Source: RGIG3701 sp031553595 (GTDB taxonomy: Bacteria; Planctomycetota; Planctomycetia; Pirellulales; Thermoguttaceae). Taken from it: a DNA stretch of 64,000 nt. The notes beneath the pieces were generated by a model. The model saw only the letters and a list, made by a program, of their open reading frames with translations. It had not been told where the DNA came from and did no database searches. Position 1 is the first letter of the stretch, and each line of letters opens with the position of its first letter. The position numbers were made by a program, and so were the translations under genes. The DNA lies in assembly GCA_031553595.1 (NCBI GenBank), contig JAVBLI010000016.1:336951-400950 (forward strand), given 5' to 3'. Below are positions 8,654 to 17,304 of this stretch, in pieces.

Positions 8654-8728
8654 TACGGTATTAAAGAATGGTATGGTGGTGGCGGGCGGCCGGTGGCGGA
8701 GCGATTTATTCTCGGAAGGAATGGAAAA

Positions 8729-9169
8729 ATGTTGAAAAAATATGAGAAAAATGGTTTTTGTGTCCATTATCCGGAGGGCTGGGAACTGGAGGAGGACGCG
8801 GAGGGGGCGGGCGATGTACTCACCCTGTACGCGCCGGACGAAAACGGCTTCATTACTTTTACGCGCCTGCCGGGGGCTTTTGAGCTGGAGCAGGTGACAC
8901 GGGAAATCGTGAATTCTTATGCGGAGAATTATGAAAATTGTGACGTTTCACAGGCATCGGAAACGTACGGACCCCATGTGCTGACGGGAGAGGATGTCGA
9001 TTTCTTTTACCTCGATTTTCCGTGCGTGGCCAGTGTTCGTGCGCTGCGGCATGGGGATGCCGTTTATGTAATTGTTGCGCAGCGATTTGTTTCGTCGGCC
9101 GATTTAACGGAAGCGGATTTCTCGCAGATCATCCGCATGTGGGTGGAGGATTTGGGTAAAGTGAAGTGA
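8729..9169 (+). CDS. Small DcrB/PsbP-like protein of unknown role
   Basis: 146 residues, no signal peptide. The opening MLKKYEKNGFCVHYPEGWELEE and the spacing of the following strands (VLTLYAPDENGFITFTRL, YFxDFPCVASVRALRHGDAVYVIVAQ-type pattern) resemble the DcrB/PsbP/Mog1 fold, where a 'Y-P-x-G-W' opening is typical. The protein is acidic. The start at 8729 is chosen because GGAAGG lies 9 nt upstream; the longer in-frame ATG at 8693 lacks a site and is upstream of it. No function can be given. It is monocistronic with its own promoter. Confidence 0.65.
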   Translation: MLKKYEKNGFCVHYPEGWELEEDAEGAGDVLTLYAPDENGFITFTRLPGAFELEQVTREIVNSYAENYENCDVSQASETYGPHVLTGEDVDFFYLDFPCVASVRALRHGDAVYVIVAQRFVSSADLTEADFSQIIRMWVEDLGKVK

Positions 9170-9278
9170 GATTAGGTGGAATAGACTAGGGCTGTCGGCG
9201 ACTTTTTTGGCTGTTTTATGGAAAAAAAGAAGAAAAATTGGATTTTCGTCAAAAAATAGCGTAAATTTTACGTAAATA

Positions 9279-9294
9279 TTTGACTAATGTCAAA
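9279..9294. promoter_or_regulatory. Perfect inverted repeat TTTGAC-TAAT-GTCAAA
   Basis: A 6-bp perfect dyad with a 4-nt spacer sits just upstream of the candidate promoter of the periplasmic TPR gene, in a 342-bp AT-rich gene-free stretch (9170-9511). It may be an operator or activator site; the regulator is unknown. Confidence 0.4.
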
Positions 9295-9301
9295 ATTTCC
9301 C

Positions 9302-9330
9302 TTGTCAAAAGTTGCTAAATAGTGTAATTT
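9302..9330 (+). promoter_or_regulatory. Candidate promoter of the periplasmic TPR gene
   Basis: TTGTCA (9302-9307), a 17-bp spacer, then TAATTT (9325-9330). The -10 is weak. The leader of about 170 nt to the start codon at 9512 is long for this window. Confidence 0.35.
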
Positions 9331-9511
9331 TAAAGAAAGTGAATTGGATGTTTATAACTTTTATGTGCATTATGCCGCATGAAAGTAGGGATAATTCAGG
9401 TTAATCGGTCGAATATCATTTTGATTGGCGGCGAATGGGGGGGGTGGTCCCGCTGTTTTGGCGCGGAATCATGGTGTTCATGAACATTTTTTGCAGAAAA
9501 GTGAGGTTTCG

Positions 9512-10849
9512 ATGAAAAATCGTTTCTCAAGTCGTATGATTTTTGTTTTTTCTCTTGTCCTCGTGGCGGTGCTTGGATTTTCCGGCCGTGCCATGGCGCA
9601 GGATGTGGGCGGTGTGGACGAGCAGCTTTCGGAGGCGGTGCGAACGGCGATTCAGGAATTGCTCACGGGCGGCAAAATCGATGATGCCGTCGCGAAGTTG
9701 GAAACGGAGTGTTCGAAAAACCCGGAACTGCCGCCAGCGCCGCTTCTTCTGGCCGCGATTTTCTCTCAGCAGAACCAGGCTCGCGCGGCGCGTCAGTTGG
9801 TCGAGCGCACCGTGGTGAAGTATCCCACGGATCCGGAAGCGTATATTTCCCTCGGGCGGATGAACCTGCAGCAGGGTAATATCACGGAAGCGGAGTTGCT
9901 TTACCGCCAGGCGGGGGGCATTTTGCAGAAATTCACGGGAAATGAGAAGCGGAAGCAGAACATGAGCCGTGACATTTACATGGGAACCGCCGAGGTTTCT
10001 TTTGCTCGCGAGAATTATAAGCAGGCGATCACCCTGCTGACGAATCTCCTGAAGGCGGATCCGAAACTTCAGCCTGCCTGGAACCTGCTGGGCCTGGCGT
10101 ATTTCCAGGACGGGAACGTGGCGGAAGCCCTTACCGCGTTTGCGCAGCTGAAGAAGCTGGAGCCCAAGGCGCTGCAGCCGGAAGCCCGCGTGGCGATGAT
10201 GTATCAGCAGAAAGACGACAAGGCGAACGCGAAAGAATACATGGAAAAGGCGATTAAAGTTGCCAGCTCGGACATCGCCGTGCGTCTGGTGGCGGCCCAG
10301 TGGCTGATGCAGCTGAATCAGGTTCCGGCGGCGGTCGTGCAGGCCGACGCGGCCCTGAAACTCGACGGCGCTTCGCTGGATGCCCAGCTGCTGCGGGGTC
10401 AGATCGCGCTGTTCCAGGATGATTATGTGACTGCCGAAACGAACTTCAAGAAGGCGTTCGACATTTCCAGCAGTAACTTTAACGCCGTCAACGGCCTGGC
10501 CCTGGCCATGTGTGCCCAAGGGAACGATGAAAAACTGAAGAAAGCCGAAGAGTACGCCCTGATGAACCTCCGCTCTTTCGAGAAGAACCCGGCCGCCTCC
10601 GCGACCGCCGCATGGGTGCTGTATCATAAAGGCGATTACCAGCAGGCCGGGCAGTTGCTGCAGCAGTCCACGCAGCTTGCCAACGGTCAGTTGAACCCCG
10701 ACACGGCGTTCTTCTTCGCCGCGACGCTTGCGAAACTCGGTTCGGACGAGCAGAAAAAGCGGGCGAAGGAAATTCTCACCGAACTTCTGAAAAATGACAG
10801 CCTGTTCATGATGCGGAAAAAGGCCGAGGAGCTGAACAAGCAGCTGTAA
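9512..10849 (+). CDS. Exported TPR-repeat protein
   Basis: 445 residues with a classical signal peptide (MKNRFSSRMIFVFSLVLVAV..., cleavage likely after AMA before QDVGG). The mature part is almost entirely tetratricopeptide repeats, about ten, including PEAYISLGRMNLQQGNITEAELLYRQA-type units, WNLLGLAYFQDGNVAEALTAF and AWVLYHKGDYQQAGQLLQQS. The organisation recalls PEP-CTERM/XrtA-type PrsT TPR proteins and general periplasmic scaffolds. ATG at 9512 is chosen because it starts the signal peptide and has GTGAGG 6 nt upstream; the longer frame from 9425 adds 29 residues without a site. It is followed by a strong terminator. Confidence 0.85.
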   Translation: MKNRFSSRMIFVFSLVLVAVLGFSGRAMAQDVGGVDEQLSEAVRTAIQELLTGGKIDDAVAKLETECSKNPELPPAPLLLAAIFSQQNQARAARQLVERTVVKYPTDPEAYISLGRMNLQQGNITEAELLYRQAGGILQKFTGNEKRKQNMSRDIYMGTAEVSFARENYKQAITLLTNLLKADPKLQPAWNLLGLAYFQDGNVAEALTAFAQLKKLEPKALQPEARVAMMYQQKDDKANAKEYMEKAIKVASSDIAVRLVAAQWLMQLNQVPAAVVQADAALKLDGASLDAQLLRGQIALFQDDYVTAETNFKKAFDISSSNFNAVNGLALAMCAQGNDEKLKKAEEYALMNLRSFEKNPAASATAAWVLYHKGDYQQAGQLLQQSTQLANGQLNPDTAFFFAATLAKLGSDEQKKRAKEILTELLKNDSLFMMRKKAEELNKQL

Positions 10850-10894
10850 TGGACGAGATTTTCCGCCCGGTTGAGCAAGCCGTGGTGTGAAACC

Positions 10895-10934
10895 GAAAAA
10901 AGCCTCCTGGATACGCTCCGGGAGGCTTTTTTTT
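10895..10934 (+). terminator. Intrinsic terminator, bidirectional
   Basis: The GCCTCCTGGA / TCCGGGAGGC stem has a 5-nt loop and is followed by eight T; the A-run on the left allows it to work leftward too. It lies between the convergent TPR gene and the histidine-phosphatase-like gene. Confidence 0.9.
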
Positions 10935-10954
10935 GGAATGAGGAAAACTGTTTT

Positions 10955-11587
10955 TCAGGTCTTGGCCAGCAGATCCTGTGTGACTTCCACTTCTTCCCAG
11001 TCGCCGTGTACGCCGATGAAATCCCACAGGTGGTGGGCGTCTTCATGCTTGAGGTAACAGCGGACGAGACTGGCGGTGGGCTCGCCGACGACGATTCCGA
11101 TGGTCCCGCTGCGGTGCCGTTTCAGGATGGAGGAGATCACTTCCTCCACGCGTTTGCGCACGGACAGCAGTGTTTCTCCCTCCGGCGGACACACTGAAAG
11201 CGGCGATTCCGCCCACTGCCGGTATACCCGGGGCTGAAGCCGGCGAAGATCGTCGACCCGCATGCCCTGCCAGAGGCCCTGATTCTGGTTTTTTAATCCG
11301 TCAACTCGTTTTCGCGGCACATTCAGCGCCCGCGCGATAATTTCCGCCGTCTCTAAAGCCGGCTCACAGGGCGAAGTATAAATGAAGCTCATTCGCTCCG
11401 CCCGAAGTTCATCCGCCAACAGCCGCACTTCATTTCGGCCTTCTTCCGTCAGGCGGACATTCAAATCACCCTGAATACATCTTTCGTGGTCGTAACTCGT
11501 GGCCCCGGGACGAATGATCAGTATTTTCAACTCACCCTCCTCGTTTTCCACCGAGCTGCGGAAAGAAAACATCCATGATTGTCGCAT
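10955..11587 (-). CDS. Histidine-phosphatase-fold protein lacking both catalytic histidines
   Basis: 210 residues with the phosphoglycerate-mutase/histidine-phosphatase fold: ILIIRPGATSYDHERCIQG near the N-terminus, LTEEGRNEVRLLADEL, YTSPCEPALETAEIIA, GLWQGMRVDDL and PPEGETLLSVRKRVEEV. The catalytic motif RHG is RPG (Pro27), so the phospho-accepting His is missing, and the second catalytic His (usually V-x-H-G) is replaced in IGIVVGEPTAS. It is therefore probably not a phosphatase; a binding or regulatory role is inferred. A TTG at 11530 with GGAGGG 4-5 nt upstream, starting the protein at LKILIIRPG, is at least as likely a start as the ATG given. Confidence 0.8.
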   Translation of the reverse strand: MRQSWMFSFRSSVENEEGELKILIIRPGATSYDHERCIQGDLNVRLTEEGRNEVRLLADELRAERMSFIYTSPCEPALETAEIIARALNVPRKRVDGLKNQNQGLWQGMRVDDLRRLQPRVYRQWAESPLSVCPPEGETLLSVRKRVEEVISSILKRHRSGTIGIVVGEPTASLVRCYLKHEDAHHLWDFIGVHGDWEEVEVTQDLLAKT

Positions 11588-11692
11588 ATAAACCTTTTCA
11601 TACCTTGCCTGTCAGCGGGTATGTACGATTCTCGGTGGAAAAATCTCTCCACGCGGGCATACCCTGCCGACGTATTCTAAAAACAGCCGAAA

Positions 11693-12466
11693 TTACACAT
11701 TTTCCATCATTTTCTGGAGTGTTTTCATCTGCTGCTGACGATCGGGATTTTTAAAAACCGCGGTTCCCATGATCAGGCCGGTCGCGCCGGCGAAAATACA
11801 TTCAGGGAGCGTGGTTTCATTGACGCCGCCGTCCACGCTGCGAAGCGTTTTGGGGGAGGCGTTATGGCGCAGCCACCGGAGTTTGTCCAGCGCCGAGCGG
11901 TCAAAAGACTGCCCGCCGAATCCCGGCATGACGCTCATAATTAACACATTATCGCATACTTCCGTCCAGTGTGCAAGTACCTCCACGTTCGTTGGCGGGA
12001 TGATCGAAAGCCCCGCGGCCGCCCCTAAACTGTGTATTTTGCCTAAAACTTCGGTCGTTCGCCGCACTGCCGGGTGATCGCCGCTGGGGATGTCCGATTT
12101 TTGGCACCCGTTTCGTGCGAAATTCTTTCCTGGCACCACCTGATCCATGATCGCCTCGACATGAAACGTGATTCCGTCCGCGCCGGCCTTCCGAAACGCC
12201 TCCACATACGCCTCCGGAAAGGAGAGCATTAGGTGAACGTCCAGCACCAGGTCCGTGATCTTCCGCACACATTCCACCACGGGGATGCCGATACTGATAT
12301 TCGGGACGAAATGGCCATCCATGATGTCCAGGTGCAGTGCCTGCGCCCCGGCTTCCTCCACACTGCGGATTTCACGCTCCAGATTCGCGAAATCGCAGGC
12401 CAGCAGGGACGGCAGGATGACGGGGCAGTGCGCGGTGAGGGAATGATATTTAGTTAAGGAATCCAT
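11693..12466 (-). CDS. rpe: Ribulose-phosphate 3-epimerase
   Basis: Interconverts D-ribulose 5-phosphate and D-xylulose 5-phosphate in the pentose phosphate pathway (cytoplasm). TIM-barrel markers in order: ILPSLLACDFANLEREI, ALHLDIMDGHFVPNISIG (metal His and catalytic Asp), LVLDVHLMLS, AGLSIIPPTNVEVL, VLIMSVMPGFGGQSF (phosphate-binding side) and SVDGGVNETTLPECIFAGA. It has 257 residues, about 30 more than usual, from an inserted segment NFARNGCQKSDIPSGDHPAV around residue 120-140. ATG at 12466 is chosen because it places the barrel start close to the N-terminus; a longer frame to 12553 is possible. It may be linked metabolically to the FGGY kinase at 4.4-6.0 kb. Confidence 0.9.
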   Translation of the reverse strand: MDSLTKYHSLTAHCPVILPSLLACDFANLEREIRSVEEAGAQALHLDIMDGHFVPNISIGIPVVECVRKITDLVLDVHLMLSFPEAYVEAFRKAGADGITFHVEAIMDQVVPGKNFARNGCQKSDIPSGDHPAVRRTTEVLGKIHSLGAAAGLSIIPPTNVEVLAHWTEVCDNVLIMSVMPGFGGQSFDRSALDKLRWLRHNASPKTLRSVDGGVNETTLPECIFAGATGLIMGTAVFKNPDRQQQMKTLQKMMENV

Positions 12467-12741
12467 GTGAGTATGCTCGCATCCATGAAAAGGGATATAA
12501 TCGTCGGTCGAAATCAAAATTGCCTGCTCATCCCACGTGTTTCGCCCCGCCACTGCCAGCCACTTTCATTATCCGTTGCGTAATCGGTATAAGTTTACAC
12601 GAAATGGCTTTAAAAATACGTAAATTGAAAGATTTAGGTTGCGTGTTTCGTCAAAAAATGTCTTCCCGGCATAACGCGGGAAAGTCGCGTGTGTGGAAAA
12701 CGCGGAAAACATGGGAAAACAGGAATAAACTGTCCGCGGAA

Positions 12742-12767
12742 TAAAAATCGCCCCGGCGAGGCGGGGC
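12742..12767 (-). terminator. Intrinsic terminator of tex
   Basis: On the minus strand GCCCCG / CGGGGC with a 6-nt loop is followed by ATTTTTATT. It lies 130 bp past the tex stop codon. The remainder of the 12467-12897 gap shows no convincing gene. Confidence 0.75.
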
Positions 12768-12897
12768 ATAACACCGCGCGGCGCTCGTGGGGCGAGGTAA
12801 ATTGGGACATGAGGCACGTTGAGTACAGGGGCGGCGGGGGCGAGTTCCTGCCTGTTACGTCAAATGCCCCCGGCGCCGGACACGGAAAGTAAGAAAA

Positions 12898-15800
12898 TCA
12901 CTCCTCCTCTTTCACCGCGTCATCTCCGAAAAATTGCGCCAGGTCGCCGAAAGAACGCAGCGGCTCTTTCCCCTTCTTCATGGCGTCCGAAATCGGGGCC
13001 ACGGTTTTCGGGGCTTCCTTTTTATACTGGTATTTTTCCATATTCTTACGGGAACCGGCCGCGCGGTCACCACGGTCTCCACGATATTCCCGCTCCCCAC
13101 GGTTTTCACGCTCAGAACGGTCGCCGCGCTCAGAACGCTCACTGCGCTGGCCACGCCGTTCCTGCCCAGCGGGTCTTTCACCGCCACCGTTTCCGGAATC
13201 CGTGTCCCGTTTTCGGCCTTCCCCGCGCCGCGCTCCACCGCGCTCGGATTTTTCACGTGCCGGCTTTTCACTGTGCGGTACGAAATCCGCCGGGGCTTCA
13301 CTGACCAGCCGTAATCCCACGGGCAGCGGTGCGATGGGCGAGGACATGTCTCCGCCGGCCGCCGCGGGCTGCTTTTTCACCGCCGCCGCTTCCTCGCCAC
13401 GCTTTCCGCGTCCACGCCGGCGGCGCGGGCGTTTTTTCTTGCCGCCGTCTTTTTCATCCGCCTCCGCGTTTTTCACGTCCGTCGCGGGGGCACGCTTTCC
13501 GCTTTCCGCCGGTGCGCCACTGGGGTCAATCATGGTCAGCGAAACGCGGTGCCGGTCTTTATCCACGCCGACCACCCACACTTTCACCACATCCCCCACC
13601 GCCACCACCTCATGCGGCTCGCGCACGTACTTATCCGCCAACTGGCTCACATGCACCAGCCCGCTGTCATGCAGGCCGATATCCACGAACGCCCCGAAAT
13701 CCACCACGTTCAGCACCGTGCCCGTCAGCTCCATGCCCGGCGCGAGATCTTCCAGCTTCAGCACGCCTTTCTTGAACACCGGCGCGGGCAGCTCTTCGCG
13801 GGGGTCGCGCCCGGGACGCACAAGCTGCGCGAGGATGTCTTTCAGTTTCAGCTCACCCGTGTCCAGTTCTTTCGCCAGGGCCGGCACATCCAGCGCCGCC
13901 ACTTTCGCCGCCAGCTCCGCGGAACCGTTTTTCACCTCGCGAGGCTCCACACCCAGCTTCTCCAGAATCTTTTCCGCCAGCGCATAACTTTCCGGGTGAA
14001 TCCACGTGGTGTCCAGCGGGTTATCGCCACGCGAAATTTTCAGGAAGCCGGCCGACTGCACGAACGTCGCGTCCCCGATTCCCGGCACATTTTTAAGCTG
14101 CGTGCGGTTTCGGAACGGCCCATTCGCGCGGCGATACTCGTAAATCTTTCGCGCGTGAAGCTGATTCAGCCCGGACACGAAACGCAGCAGTGCAGGGCTG
14201 GCCATGTTCACATCCACGCCCACGAAGTTCACGCACGACTCGACCACGCCCTCCAGCGATTCTTTCAGGTGTTTCGCCTTCACGTCATGCTGATACAGGC
14301 CCACGCCGATATTCGCGGGGTCAATTTTCACCAGCTCACTCAGCGGATCCTGGAGCCGCCGGCCGATGGAAATCGCGCCGCGCAGCACGGCGTCATAATC
14401 CGGGAATTCTTCGCGCCCCAGCACGCTGGCCGAGTACACACTCGCGCCAGCTTCATTCACGATCACATATTCCACGTTTTCGCCCGCGAGTTCATCCGTA
14501 ATGAGTTTCGCGAAGAAAGATTCCGCTTCCCGGCAAGCCGTGCCGTTTCCGATCGCGATGACGGAAAGTTGAAATTTCCGGATCATGTCTAGGGCCGCTT
14601 TTTTCGCTTCCTCCTGGCGTTCCGTTTTTCCGATGATAGAGATTACGTCGTGCGTCAGGACGTTTCCAAACTGATCCAGCGCCGCGAGTTTACAGCCGTT
14701 CTTAAAACCGGGATCCACGGCCAGCACTTTCCGGTCATGCACGGGCGACTGTAAAAGCAGGTTCCGGAGATTTTTTGCGAAAACCTCCACCGCGTGATTC
14801 TCGGCGTGCTCTGTCAGCTCCCGGCGCACTTCGCGCTCCAGGGCCGGCACCAAGAGCCGGTTCAGGGCGTCTTTCACACAATTTTTCAGAAACGCCAGTT
14901 GCGCGTGAGATTCGGGCAGGAGCGTTTTCTCGGCTGCGGCACTCAGCGCAGCGCCGTCCGCCTCCACCTTCACCCGCAGCACCTTCGCCTGCTCCCCGCG
15001 ATTAATCGCCAGCACCCGGTGCGGCGGCATCTTTCGCACCGCCTCCTCGAAAGTGAAATAATCCTGAAACGCCTTCTGTTTCCGCTCCAGCTCCTTCAGG
15101 CGTTTCGCGGCCTTCTGATCTTTCATACGTTCTTTTTGCGACTTTTTCGGCTCCGTTTTCACGTCCACTTTCACCGCCGGCGCGGGGGTGTTTTCCGCAT
15201 TTTTGGCCGGCTGTGCTTCCACCGCGGCTTCAGTTTCCGTCTCCGCCGTCAGCGTTTCCGCATCCGTTTCCTGGGCGGATTCCTCATTTTCTGCCGCGAC
15301 TTCCACCGCTTCTGCTGGCGTTTCTTCACCGTCATCCGCCACGGCTTCCTCCGCAGTCAGCGCGTCCGCCGTTTCCTCTTCCGGCTCTTCCGCCGTCAGC
15401 GTTTCCGATTTATTTTCATCTTCCGCCGGCACGTCCGTTTTCGTTTTCGCGTCAGCTTCAATTTTCGTGGTGACGATTTTCGCGCTGCGCTGCATCACGT
15501 CACGCAACTGCTGGCGCAACTCGGGATTCTCGCTGAACTGCTCCGCGATAATGTGCCCGGCCCCGGCCAGCGCCTCCGCCACCGTTTCCGGCCCGCCTTC
15601 CGCATTCACGAATTCCGCAGCCCGCGCCTCTAAATCCGTGCACGTGCCGGTGAGAATTTCATTCGCCAGCGGCTCCAGCCCCTTATTCCGCGCCGCCGTG
15701 GCCAGCGTCTGCTTCTTCGGCTTATACGGAAGGTATAAATCCTCCAGCCGCTTCAGCGTCCCCGCCTGGCGAATCTTCTCCTCAAATTCCGGCGTCAGCT

Positions 15801-16050
15801 TTCCCTGATTTTCCACGGAACGCAAAATCGTCTGCTTCCGCTCCGCCAGTTGCTGGAGTTTCGCTAGTTTCGCCTGAATCAGCCGCACCTGCACTTCATC
15901 CATTCCCCCGGTTTCATCTTTCCGGTAACGGGTGATAAACGGCACGGTGTTCCCCTCCTCCAGGAGCTGCACCACAGCCTGCACCTGACGTAACGGAATG
16001 GACATGCCGCGCGCGACGTGACGTAAATTGATCGAAATCGGTTCTGACAT
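12898..16050 (-). CDS. tex: Tex-family RNA-binding transcription accessory protein with acidic insert and RG-rich tail
   Basis: 1,050 residues; typical Tex is 720-790. Domains in order: N-terminal Tex helices (1-~190, HVARGMSIPLRQVQAVVQLLEEGNTVPFITRYRK in part), an Ala/Glu/Thr low-complexity acidic insert (~200-310), the remainder of the Tex core with the YqgF/RuvC-like domain (VLAVDPGFKNGCKLAALD), HhH motifs (KNVPGIGDATFVQSAGF), an S1 RNA-binding domain (GTVLNVVDFGAFVDIGLHD), and a ~180-residue Lys/Arg/Gly/Glu-rich tail. Tex binds RNA and RNA polymerase and affects expression of specific genes. Both extra segments look disordered. ATG at 16050 is chosen over 16077 because AGGTGAG lies 4-5 nt upstream. 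Confidence 0.93.
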   Translation of the reverse strand: MSEPISINLRHVARGMSIPLRQVQAVVQLLEEGNTVPFITRYRKDETGGMDEVQVRLIQAKLAKLQQLAERKQTILRSVENQGKLTPEFEEKIRQAGTLKRLEDLYLPYKPKKQTLATAARNKGLEPLANEILTGTCTDLEARAAEFVNAEGGPETVAEALAGAGHIIAEQFSENPELRQQLRDVMQRSAKIVTTKIEADAKTKTDVPAEDENKSETLTAEEPEEETADALTAEEAVADDGEETPAEAVEVAAENEESAQETDAETLTAETETEAAVEAQPAKNAENTPAPAVKVDVKTEPKKSQKERMKDQKAAKRLKELERKQKAFQDYFTFEEAVRKMPPHRVLAINRGEQAKVLRVKVEADGAALSAAAEKTLLPESHAQLAFLKNCVKDALNRLLVPALEREVRRELTEHAENHAVEVFAKNLRNLLLQSPVHDRKVLAVDPGFKNGCKLAALDQFGNVLTHDVISIIGKTERQEEAKKAALDMIRKFQLSVIAIGNGTACREAESFFAKLITDELAGENVEYVIVNEAGASVYSASVLGREEFPDYDAVLRGAISIGRRLQDPLSELVKIDPANIGVGLYQHDVKAKHLKESLEGVVESCVNFVGVDVNMASPALLRFVSGLNQLHARKIYEYRRANGPFRNRTQLKNVPGIGDATFVQSAGFLKISRGDNPLDTTWIHPESYALAEKILEKLGVEPREVKNGSAELAAKVAALDVPALAKELDTGELKLKDILAQLVRPGRDPREELPAPVFKKGVLKLEDLAPGMELTGTVLNVVDFGAFVDIGLHDSGLVHVSQLADKYVREPHEVVAVGDVVKVWVVGVDKDRHRVSLTMIDPSGAPAESGKRAPATDVKNAEADEKDGGKKKRPRRRRGRGKRGEEAAAVKKQPAAAGGDMSSPIAPLPVGLRLVSEAPADFVPHSEKPAREKSERGGARRGEGRKRDTDSGNGGGERPAGQERRGQRSERSERGDRSERENRGEREYRGDRGDRAAGSRKNMEKYQYKKEAPKTVAPISDAMKKGKEPLRSFGDLAQFFGDDAVKEEE

Positions 16051-16241
16051 AAACTCACCTGCGATTTTGGTTGACACTTCCGGCGGTAACGCGCGGAAAA
16101 GGAGTGTGGAATGAACACAGACGTGCTCACGGATAATTAAACATTATTTTACGCCATTTCAGCCCGCGTTTCAAGGTGTACCCCGGCAGGTGGAATACAT
16201 TCGGATGGACAGGTTTTCATTGATATAAGTCAAAACCCCCC

Positions 16242-16270
16242 TTGACAAAATAACAACTTTCGAATAAAAT
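16242..16270 (+). promoter_or_regulatory. Consensus promoter of the marR-smr-flavin reductase operon
   Basis: TTGACA (16242-16247), a 17-bp spacer and TAAAAT (16265-16270). It is the closest match to the sigma70 consensus in this region and lies about 95 bp upstream of the first gene. Confidence 0.85.
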
Positions 16271-16302
16271 AGTCCGATATAAGACTGTCTGTATAGGGAC
16301 TA
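16270..16302. promoter_or_regulatory. Near-palindromic operator overlapping the transcription start
   Basis: TAGTCCGATATAAGAC and GTCTGTATAGGGACTA form an imperfect 33-bp dyad centred at 16286. It begins in the -10 box and spans the expected +1. The position suits repression by the MarR-type protein encoded directly downstream. Autoregulation is inferred. Confidence 0.65.
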
Positions 16303-16364
16303 AATGAAATAAGGCATAAAAATACCAGGGTTGGTTCTGATCCGACCGGAAATCGGGGGAGAAT

Positions 16365-16823
16365 ATGGGCAAAGATACGGTTGCGGAGCAGGTCTTCGAA
16401 TACTACCGCATATGGCGTGAACTGACGAGTGCTTACGGCGAGTACGCCAAAGCAGTCGGAATGTCGTACGGCAGTTTGTTTGCCCTGAATGTCATTTTCG
16501 ACAACCCGAAAACATGCACGCAGAAGCTGATTTGCGAAGTGACGTTTCTCCCCAAGCAAACGGTCAACGCCATTATTACAGGATTTCTCAAACAGGGCCT
16601 CATCACGCTGGTCGAATCGGAGGCGGACAGGCGGAATAAGTTTATCCACCTGACCAGGCAAGGCAAAAAATACGCCGAAGGGATCATTCCTTCCATTGGA
16701 AAAGCGGAGAATGACGCGATGAGAAGGCTGGACGAAACTCAGCGATCCGCGTTGCTGGAAAACGCGGCTTGCTACAACCGCCATTTTCGGGAATACATTC
16801 GAAGGAATTACGAAAATGAATGA
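16365..16823 (+). CDS. MarR-family transcriptional regulator
   Basis: 152 residues; a dimeric winged-helix repressor pattern. The wHTH spans about residues 45-110 with the recognition region TFLPKQTVNAIITGFLKQGLI and the wing ESEADRRNKFIHLTRQGKKYA, whose DxRxK..xLT..G layout is diagnostic of MarR. Helices at both ends form the dimer interface. GGGGGAGAAT lies directly upstream of the ATG. It is the first gene of an operon with an SMR exporter (the stop and the next frame nearly overlap) and a flavin reductase, so it most likely senses a toxic compound that the exporter and reductase handle. Codon use and the strong promoter differ from the neighbours, suggesting transfer. Confidence 0.9.
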   Translation: MGKDTVAEQVFEYYRIWRELTSAYGEYAKAVGMSYGSLFALNVIFDNPKTCTQKLICEVTFLPKQTVNAIITGFLKQGLITLVESEADRRNKFIHLTRQGKKYAEGIIPSIGKAENDAMRRLDETQRSALLENAACYNRHFREYIRRNYENE

Positions 16824-16900
16824 AGCAACGGAACTGTAAACCACGATTTTTAGAAAACCTCGACGTTGAGGGGAAACCCACTGATAAAGGAAGGTGTCGC

Positions 16901-17242
16901 ATGTCACTTTGGGCAGCGTATGCGATGTTATTTTTGGCCATCGTCGGCGAAATTTTCGGAACGACATTATTGAAGCACTCGGAGCAAATGACGCGTCTTT
17001 GGCCGACCATCGGCAGCATGGCAAGCTATATGTTCGCCTTTTATTTTTTGTCCCTTGCCATGTCCCGACTTCCTGTCGGTGTCGCCTATGCCATTTGGGG
17101 AGGCGTCGGGATCGTGCTGATCACCCTGATCGGAACGTTCCTTTTTCGCGAACGAATCGATCTTCCAGGAATCGTGGGGATCGGTTTGATCCTGTGCGGG
17201 ACGATCATTCTCAACACGTTGTCCAAAGCGGTCGTTCATTAG
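16901..17242 (+). CDS. Small multidrug resistance (SMR) transporter
   Basis: 113 residues with four membrane helices (about 3-22, 33-50, 58-78, 86-105). The proton/substrate-binding glutamate is present in AIVGEIFGTTLLKHS (Glu15 or so), and GVAYAIWGGVGIVLITLIGTFLFRE is the SMR helix 3-loop signature. SMR dimers export cationic drugs, guanidinium or polyamines in exchange for protons. ATG at 16901 follows AAGGAAGGTG at a normal distance; the longer frame from 16820 would add a non-hydrophobic leader that overlaps marR. Second gene of the MarR operon. Substrate unknown. Confidence 0.92.
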   Translation: MSLWAAYAMLFLAIVGEIFGTTLLKHSEQMTRLWPTIGSMASYMFAFYFLSLAMSRLPVGVAYAIWGGVGIVLITLIGTFLFRERIDLPGIVGIGLILCGTIILNTLSKAVVH

Positions 17243-17304
17243 TTGTTTCGTTGCATTCGCTTTTATAGAAAACGACAATTAACTCTCAAAAAGAAAGGTA
17301 AACA

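Noticed and set aside
9527..10627. 366-residue open frame on the minus strand
   Set aside because: Antisense shadow of the exported TPR gene; Arg/His/Gln-rich composition typical of reverse frames in GC-rich genes.
12569..12817. 82-residue frame upstream of tex's terminator side
   Set aside because: No ribosome site, no domain, and it contains the tex terminator hairpin.
13549..15633. Several long plus-strand frames across tex
   Set aside because: Arg/His/Phe-rich reverse frames of tex, caused by its low-complexity coding sequence.
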